A stretch of 64,000 bases of DNA from Rhipidocladum racemiflorum (taxonomy: Eukaryota > Streptophyta > Magnoliopsida > Poales > Poaceae). Positions 57,181 through 64,000 of the stretch are shown here, piece by piece. The stretch is taken from assembly GCA_036346355.1 (NCBI GenBank), contig CM070578.1, positions 16,506,501 to 16,570,500 of the forward strand, read 5' to 3'. The notes beneath the pieces are model-generated. The model worked only from the letters and a program-made list of their open reading frames with translations. It was not told the DNA's origin and did no database searches. The number at the start of each line of letters is the position of its first letter. Within the stretch, counting starts at the first letter, position 1. The position numbers and the translations under genes were made by a program.

Positions 57181-58494
57181 TGAAAGCCGACAGGGACCAA
57201 TCGAGCTAAACGTTTGGCCGATTTTATGTGTCCACCCTGTCGACTGGAGAACAGAGATAAGGGATTATTTGTCAGATCCAACTAAGCCGACCGAGCAAAA
57301 AGTCAGGCGCAAAGCGCTCAAATATGTTCTACTAGAAGACGTATTGTACTTTCGGACTATGGAAGGTTTGTTATTAAGATGTCTGGGAACCGAGGAAGCC
57401 AAAGTAGCAATGGGTGAAGTTCATGAAGGCATTTGTGGGTCACATCAATCGGCTCGTAAGATGAAATGGGTACTGAGACGAACAGGATATTTTTGGCCGA
57501 CGATGTTAGAAGATTGCTTCAAATATTATAGAGGATGCCAAACGTGTCAAAAGTTTGGTAACATACAGTCAGCACCAGCATCGGCTTTACATCCGATCGT
57601 CAAGCCATGGCCATTTAGAGGATGGGGTATAGACATAATCGGCCAGATATTTCCGTCATCCAGCAAAGGACATAAATTCATCCTTGCAGCCACGGATTAT
57701 TTTTCAAAATGGGTTGAGGCTGTGCCACTCAAGAAGGTTACTGGTAAAGAACTAATCGACTTTGTAAATGAACACATCGTCCATCGGTTTGGGATTCCAC
57801 AGACAATCACTACTGATCGAGTCTTGTGTTCATGTCCAACGAAGTTCAAAGGGTTTGCGAAAGTCTTGGGATAAAATTACTCAACTCCTCCCTTACTATG
57901 CTCGTGCCAACGGACAGCCGAATCATCGAACAAAACATTGATAAAGTCGATAAAAGAAAAATTGAGGAAGAGCCAAGGAGATGGCATTCAATGCTATCGG
58001 AGGCTTTATGGGCTTATCGGCTATCTCATCACGGAACAACTAAATTGTCACCCTATCAGTTGGTATACGGACAAGAAGCCGTTTTGCCCGTTGAAATCAA
58101 CATCGGCTCAATAAGGCTACACGAGCAAGATAAGGTATCAGCCGATGAATACAAACAGGCGATGCTGGACAATCTAGATGATTTGGCTGAACTAAGGCTA
58201 ATCACGCTAGATCGGCTTAAAAGAACAAAGAGATGGTTGCCAGGTCGTACAATAAAAGTGATTGTTAAATCATTCAATCAAGCCGATTTAGTATGGAAAA
58301 CCGTGTTGCCGATTGGGTCTAGGGATAATCGATTCGGCAAATGGTCTCCGACATGGGAAGGACCTTATAAGATCAATCGGCCGGTTGACGGAAATTCATA
58401 TATACTGGAATCGTTAGAAGGGTTCGTCCTACCTAAAGCGATCAATGGAAAGTATCTGAAGGCATATCACCCAAGCATATGGGTCGGGTCCTAA
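57181..58494 (+). pseudogene. Gypsy integrase, frameshifted in the core
   Basis: Zinc-binding HHCC: HEGICGSHQSARKM and CFKYYRGCQTCQKFG. Core: PFRGWGIDIIGQIFPSSSKG (first Asp), FSKWVEAVPLKKVTGK, FGIPQTITTD (second Asp). The frame shifts at about 57835 and again near 57920, and the residues around the third catalytic acid are lost from any continuous frame. PRRWHSMLSEALWAYRLSHH, LVYGQEAVLPVEIN and the C-terminal WSPTWEGPYKINRPVDGN module follow up to stop at 58494. Confidence 0.9.
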
Positions 58495-58698
58495 CTATAG
58501 AGGTGAAGGCATCAGGATCAATGACAAGCACATGCATATAAAATTGGTCATACAGCCGACCAAGTCGGTTTGAAACATCCATCCACAGATTAAAGGTTTA
58601 CAAAAATCGGATGCACAGCCGATCAAGCAAGAGTTCAAAAGGCATCTCAAGTTTAAAGCAATATTACAGAGGTTGGCAACTGATCAGTAAGTTAAAGA

Positions 58699-59597
58699 CT
58701 AGTGTAGTCCCGACCCGGGCAAATGGGCTCCCAAAGCCGATAGTGCCGCTGCTGCCCTTCCGATGGTAGTTTGAACGCCGTCTATCAATTGTTGATCGGC
58801 TACTGCATCACCCGGGACTGGGACTATCTTGACCGATTGGCTCTTAACTTTGGCAAAAACTTCGCCGATTTGCTGCCTCTGAGACGCTAGTGAAGATGTC
58901 GCATCTGCAATGCCGATTTGGCAATCTGCAAGTTCTCTTGTAACCAAGGCCAGCTGTTCTTCAAGTTTTTTCTTGGATGACTCCAGCTCCTGGGCCTTAG
59001 CTTTGGCCGATTTCAGCATAGCAGCACCCTGGTCAAAAGCACTCTTTCGAGATTTAGCATCTGCTATAAGTTTGTCCAGAATCTCTTGGTCGGCTTGCTG
59101 GGCCTTCCTCTGTTCAATTCTTGCTTTGGCCAATTCTACGTCTAGCCGACGATCATCCAGATGGCACACTTCTAGCAAAGCATTCATGGCTGCAGGGGGA
59201 AGGTCGGCTTGCATGGCCGCCATAGCGTTCCTCAAGGGCTGAGTGTTGGCCAGAAGAGCTGCCTCTGGCTGCATCACTTCATCCAAGAGACGATTGAGTC
59301 GCTCCTGCATACCCGGCTCAGCGGTAACGGCAGCCGATGCTGGCGCAGAAGCTGCTATTATGCGCTGGATGTCGGCTGGGTAGTCATCGGTGGCTAGCAC
59401 TTCCGGATCGTCGAGCTCGTCCAGAGTGAAGCCCAGCAAATCGGCCAGATCAGTTGATGGCGCTTTGGGGTCAGGATCGGAGATCTCGATAGTCTGTTGC
59501 GGTATGGCCGGCGGCAATGGAGAGGATGGAGGGATAGCCGATGTAGCACCTTGGAGATCGGCTATAACTCCCGCCACTTGCACTGACGGAGATTGCT
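58699..59597 (-). CDS. Antisense ORF of the gypsy element, last exon (coiled coil)
   Basis: About 299 codons, read leftwards from an acceptor (CCCTAG ends at 59598) to the stop at 58699. The preceding exon ends at 59668 (CATCGAT/GTAAGT), making a 70-bp intron with in-phase joining (...GALTID-QSPSVQVAGV). Acidic and Pro-rich at first, then a long coiled coil (KSAKAKAQELESSKKKLEEQ). This is the tail of the plant-mobile-domain gene 60289-61629. No family beyond that is recognised. The frame is intact. Confidence 0.7.
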
Positions 59598-60288
59598 AGG
59601 GATTCAAGAGAATAAAATCAGCAATATGAAAAAATGATATTGAGCAAAGAATAAAGAATAAAACTTACATCGATGGTGAGTGCTCCGGAGAGCCATCGGG
59701 TTGCCGCCTCACAGGTCTGGGCGAGCGCCTGGCCGACTTCTTCCTCCTCTCTGCAGTGTTTTCGAGTTAGCAATTGTCAAAGCAAGGGGCATATTAGCCG
59801 ATATGCAAAAGACTTACTTGGAGCACGCTGGCGAGCTAAGTCCGTTAAAGATGGAGCTTGAATGTCTAAATTCCCTGAAGTATACCCCGTAGTGCCGACA
59901 GATTGACCTGGACGTCGTTGTCGGCCACTGCTCGCAGAAGCATGGGGATCGGTTGTTTGCTCACCAGCGCCCGTACCAACCTGAAGAGGCCAGAGGCATT
60001 TTAGTAAAAGTTGATAACCAATGTAAAAACAGACGAATACAAGACAGTGGTACCTCTACGGCTACTGAAGAATCGCTATAACCCGAACTCGTGCTGGAAC
60101 CAGATACTACCGTCGGCTCATGAAAGTCGGGAAGAAATAAGTGGATTATAGCCGACGGAGTCCTGTCCATGAGTACAGCTTCTGATATTCTGGTCCACCA
60201 CTGCGAGAAAGCAGCTGACCGACGGGAATTAAGAACAAAATGTGGTGTTGATAGGATTTGCAATCCATCGGCTACTTCGAGAATAACC

Positions 60289-61629
60289 TCAGCGGCAACG
60301 CTGTTGGTTACCCGAGCTCGGGGCTCGACGCAAGATAGCAAAGGGAAAGATGGAATGGTTTGCCCAAAGCCTAATTGACGAGCGTAAACCGAAGGGTGGT
60401 AGAACTCGTAAGATGGCTGAAATGTCCGGTTCTTGGGTATTCAAGCCGACATGAAAGATGCAAGGGGTAAGGATGATTTTGTACAAATCTAAAGTAGATG
60501 GGGGCATCGAGGAACTATCAGAATCAAGGTGAAGGAATGTTGGGTATGGACAATCGGCTACATCGGTATATCGGAAAAAGTCTTGTTGGCCGAAGGAAGT
60601 CCTATCTAGGGAAAGGAAGAAAGCGAGGTATTTGTGCAAGCCGATCGAGTCCATTTTTAACTCTCCAGCCGAAGACATGATAAACCTCTCGCCATAGGAT
60701 CGGCTAGCTCTATACTGTGGAACAACATGCTCTGGGTAGTCCTCCCGAGGGAAAGTTGAGCTCCCAGAGGGTTCGGATAAAATGGATCGGCTGAACATAC
60801 AATGGAGCCATGTTTGAACAAACCACAGAGGACCTCCTATATTGCCAACGACATGTTTGGCAAAACCAGAAAAGAGTCGGCTACGAATCACATACATCAT
60901 TTGAAATACCGCCCCTAGGAACATCTTGCCAAGGGAAAGCCGATGACCCTCCAGCAGACGTTCTGCCACTAACTGAAAGGTTTGGGTAGGGCCGAGGGAA
61001 GCACCACAGAAAAGATATCGGTCTAACCAAAGATTGAGAAAAGCGACATGCTCTTCAAATCTTTGGACATCGACCAAGAACCCTATTGTTATTTTGGATG
61101 TATTTATGCCACCCTTCGCCTTTTGCGGATTAATTTGAAAGAAGGTTTTCCAACAAAGCCGATAACTGGTCCCCGTCTGGCCTAAGGCAGCATAGTTGGG
61201 CCACATCTAGCAGAGTAGGGCCGATTGGGCCGGACGGGAATAAAAAAGCGTTGAAAGAATCCGACCAAAAATAACATGCCGCAGCTACCAAGGGTTCATT
61301 GGCTTCAGGGTCGGCTAGACTCAAAGATAGAGACTCGGCTATACCCATCCTCTCCCATTCTACCCTCTTTGAGCCGATACCCTAATGAACCAAGATCTCC
61401 ATCCTTTCAGGTTAGTGGGCCATGCCCTAAAGCTTTTTCCCCATTCAGAAATATTATATCCAGCGGCCGATAAGGGGAGTCTAGGGATCTCGGTATTGAT
61501 AACTGTGTCTGCCGACATACTACCTATCGGTCCTAAGTAGAATTGATTTGAACTTTGAGGAATCGGAATGAATACCTCGTGAGGGTCCATGTCAGCCGAT
61601 TTTGAAAGAACAAGGAGAAAAGATGACAA
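60289..61629 (-). pseudogene. Antisense plant-mobile-domain (PMD) gene of the gypsy element
   Basis: Starts at ATG 61629 (MSSFLLVLSKSADMDP...), continues LKGWRSWFIRV, then shifts frame near 61350 to GIAESLSLSLADPEANEPL, ACYFWSDSFNAFLFPSGPIG, PTLLDVAQLCCL and, from 61206, IGFLVDVQRFEEHVAFLNLW, ERLLEGHRLSLGKMFLGAVF and GPLWFVQTWLH. This is the aminotransferase-like plant mobile domain also found in MAIN/MAIL proteins and in antisense genes of some Tat-type elements. The gene probably continues through small exons at 60.0-59.7 kb to the coiled-coil exon at 59597. Two frame changes suggest decay; some may be sequencing errors. Its job in the element is unknown. Confidence 0.8.
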
Positions 61630-61843
61630 GAGCCGATGGTGCCTGATCCGAGAGCTTGAAAGCGTGAAAATGACCGTGGGGGGACCCCATATTTATACCG
61701 CGATGAAAGAAGGCGAGCGGGCGGGAACAGTTGCTGCATTAAAAACGCACTGAGATTATTACGGCGCCATTTAATGGGAAGTTACCAAGAAATTCTGACA
61801 ACAAGCCGATTGCAATTTTTGAAAAGTATCAAGTTATCTTTCC

Positions 61844-61857
61844 AAAAATTGGGGGGG
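61844..61857 (+). other. Polypurine tract of the gypsy element
   Basis: AAAAATTGGGGGGG ends four bases before the 3' LTR. Confidence 0.75.
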
Positions 61858-61861
61858 CATA

Positions 61862-62539
61862 TGTTTGCGCCAAAATTCGGTACATGGCAAAATGGGTTTG
61901 AATCGGATAAAAGCAATTGTATGTGTTTGCATCGGAATTCGGTGTGTATTGAAATCAGTCCGAGACGGAAAGGAAGCGTTCGCATGGAAAGAAATCATCA
62001 AACGAATCGGAAAAGGAATCCGTTTCTAAAAAGGGAAGGAAATCAGATAATAGGCCGATACGGATAAACGCACCGTATCCGTGTACAACTCGGATCGGCC
62101 AGGCATGTTATAAAAGGAGGTGGGTGTCAAGCGGCAAAAATCAATCAATTCCAACAACTACTTTTTCTGACCTCTTTTACATTGCTTTAGCTTCATAGAT
62201 TTCTTTACAAGTCGACGGAATCAACATAGTTGCGCATCGCCGATTGTTGATTTTAGCCGATTTCACCCAGGTTTGATTTGCTTCGTTTTGTTGCGCATCG
62301 CCTTCCCGAAGCCGATTTTACCTTGTATCCGGATCAACTGTAACCGGTTGATCTAGTTATCTCCTAATCGGTTCTTGCCGACTAGTGAAAAGCCGATAGA
62401 TCCTTGTTTATCGGCTTCGATCAAATTACAAATTCTACCTTGTCGATTTCAGGTCAAATCGACTGGCACGCTCTGCAAACCCGGTGTTTGTCTTGTGTGT
62501 TCGAGGCCTAAAACCCCCTTCACGTTTTTGGCGCGAACA
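61862..62539 (+). repeat. 3' LTR of the gypsy element
   Basis: 678 bp, same length and nearly the same sequence as the 5' LTR; followed by the GTATG duplication. Confidence 0.95.
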
Positions 62540-62559
62540 GTATGATTGATTGGTTTAGG

Positions 62560-62643
62560 TGGGTGATCAAAGCCTATCTGTACCTTTTAGTAGTGTTGGA
62601 GTTATAGTAGTAATGGGTGATCAAAGCCTATCTGTACCTTTTA
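62560..62643. repeat. Direct repeat of about 30 bp
   Basis: GGGTGATCAAAGCCTATCTG followed by TACCTTTTA occurs at 62560 and 62613. Confidence 0.85.
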
Positions 62644-62954
62644 CTCAGATTTCCATTTAAGCAAAAGTGCAAAACGGAAACTTGTTACAGATCCAGGTTT
62701 AGTGACAATTTCCAGCATGACACCAAGTATACGTAGATTGCACCAAGCAAAAACTGACCCCAACCAGTGTTATGTCAACAAAAACAGAGACTAAACTAAG
62801 GTACAGAAGAACCAAGTATTTAAGTACCAAGCATTCAATTAGTTTTAAGCTATTACAAGCCCTTTTGTTTCAGTTTAGAGTCAAGTTGATGCATTTATGA
62901 TCTTCTTTTCACTTTTCTGAAGCTTCAAGTTTGTAGCTACCCTTTGGTTTATCG

Positions 62955-63174
62955 ACTTTTGAAACTAGTATTGGTATTGCCTGTTGCCACAGCTACTGTT
63001 GAGAGATGCTTTTCAGCCATGAGAATAGTAAAAACATATTTGCGTAAATCGCATAGGCGATAAGTTCATGAGTGATAGTCTCATTTGTTATGTGGAGAAA
63101 GAAGAACCAAAGAAAATCACCGATGATGCTATTGTTGAACGTTTTATGAATTTGAAAGAACGAAAATACTAAAA
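62955..63174 (+). pseudogene. hAT transposase C-terminal dimerisation fragment (TTF-type)
   Basis: VYRLLKLVLVLPVATATVER and CFSAMRIVKTYLR, then after a one-base frameshift DKFMSDSLICYVEKEE and DAIVERFMNLKERKY before a stop. This is the terminal exon region of hAT transposases of the zinc-finger TTF/DUF4371 type. It is a different hAT lineage from that at 42290. The rest of the transposase is not seen upstream. Confidence 0.8.
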
Positions 63175-63680
63175 GGTAATGTATCTATTTTATTTGATTA
63201 CTCTATCTTTTTTGTTCATAACTGTAATTCATATTGCTCCTTTTTCCAGGCTATTGAAATTGGATGATATATTTTAGTATTTTACCAATGCCCGTCATCT
63301 TTTGCCGATGACTCTACTTTTAATTTTTCCTTTGCAACAATCATTCACTGCTTTTAGTTGGTTTCTTCATTTTGGTAAGCATTTTCATACTTTGTTGCTA
63401 CTTCTTTATAATTGTACATCTTCATTGGTTTTAATGGTAGTATGGTACTAAATTATCGATGCTCATAAATAACTATACACGATATTATATGTATACACAT
63501 ATATGCTAGTAAAGTGGTGAACCAGGGTAGTTTTTGCTCTAGTTCCGCCAAGTCTAGAGTCATAACACTAGTGCGAAGGATCACCCCATTGACTAAATAA
63601 ATATTGGGGATGTTAGTAAGAAAGTACAAACTGTTTCTCACTATGCATCTTTTTTTTAATATTACTCTTTTGTCTCTTGT
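63175..63680. other. AT-rich stretch, no gene seen
   Basis: May include the 3' part of the hAT remnant. Nothing else recognised. Confidence 0.4.
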
Positions 63681-63683
63681 TTG

Positions 63684-64000
63684 GAACCCATAAATATATA
63701 TCAAGCTCTACATGATGCGGATTGGGTGAATTCTATGCATGAACTCAACAACTTCATCCGCAATAATAGTTGCTCAAGGATTTTCTCAAGTTAAAGGCTT
63801 GGATTTTGAAGAGGCATTTGCTCCTGTGGTAAAACTTGAAGCTATACATAATACGTATCTTTCTTTTATTCACATCATGGTTCGATATCAGGTGTGCCTT
63901 GTTGAATGTTGTTATTTTTGAATTGGTGATTGTAGAACAACCTTCCATGTTTGAAGATCCTAAACACTCAAATCATGTCTATAAGTTATTTAAGGCACTA
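63684..64000 (+). pseudogene. Ty1/copia reverse-transcriptase fragment, running off the window
   Basis: EPINIYQALHDADWVNSMHE (63690-63745) is the start of the copia RT region, followed by VAQGFSQVKGLDFEEAFAPV and KLEAI, then, after a gap and stop, VEQPSMFEDPKHSNHVYKLF KAL at the end of the window. Part of the usual text between LEAI and VEQP is degraded, and the frame is broken. It continues beyond 64000. Confidence 0.88.

Larger units (their letters stand above)
50963..62539 (+). mobile_element. Tat-lineage Ty3/gypsy retrotransposon, 11.6 kb
   Basis: 678-bp LTRs (50963-51640 and 61862-62539) with TGTTTGCGCC...GGCGCGAACA ends and a perfect GTATG duplication (50958-50962 and 62540-62544). A primer-binding site starts at TGGCACG (51646) and an AAAATTGGGGGGG tract precedes the 3' LTR. 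Domain order is gag, protease, RT, RNase H, second RNase H, integrase, then an antisense gene before the 3' LTR. A second, archaeal-type RNase H and an extra antisense gene are marks of the Tat lineage. Gag, protease and integrase have frameshifts or stops, whereas the RT core (354 codons) and antisense frames are open. It is not autonomous as it stands. Confidence 0.95.

Overview
The window looks like a gene-poor stretch of a grass (Poaceae, rice-like) nuclear genome. Reasons: two host genes with plant-only families and GC-rich monocot-style codon use, GT-AG introns, Stowaway-type MITEs with TA target duplications, a CACTA transposon with TNP2-type transposase, Tat-lineage gypsy and copia LTR elements, a plant LINE and several hAT and Mutator-like elements. 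I cannot fix the species from sequence alone.

Layout. 1-4174 is AT-rich, probably intronic, and holds a small LTR element (1644-3448) carrying an antisense fragment of an R2R3-MYB gene. 4175-5265 is the last coding exon of a Mediator subunit 33 (REF4-like) gene on the plus strand; its upstream exons lie outside the window. 9081-9874 is a solo LTR. 9927-11000 is a Pack-MULE-like element carrying the C-terminal half of a CYP89-like P450. 12739-13516 (minus) is the only complete host gene, a two-exon LURP-one-related (LOR) protein of 216 aa. 15343-27133 is an 11.8-kb CACTA element inserted in a Stowaway MITE, with two leftward genes (TNP2, and a TNPD-like/C48 peptidase gene), each preceded by a copy of the same hairpin-forming leader.

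27.3-50.9 kb contains no host gene I can recognise. It is a mosaic of nested elements: Stowaway, hAT and Mutator-like MITEs, a LINE broken by a solo LTR and by a Stowaway, a decayed hAT transposase, and a non-autonomous copia-like element on the minus strand. 50963-62539 is a gypsy element with matching 678-bp LTRs and a 5-bp target duplication, decayed gag-pol, dual RNase H and an antisense plant-mobile-domain gene between pol and the 3' LTR. The window ends in a hAT remnant and a copia reverse-transcriptase fragment that runs off the edge.

The genes do not form a host pathway. The informative layer is the transposable elements: eleven insertions have clear target-site duplications that give nesting order, two carry host gene fragments (MYB, P450), and three unrelated ones carry dense arrays of short palindromes. 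All family assignments are from reading motifs by eye; no searches were run.
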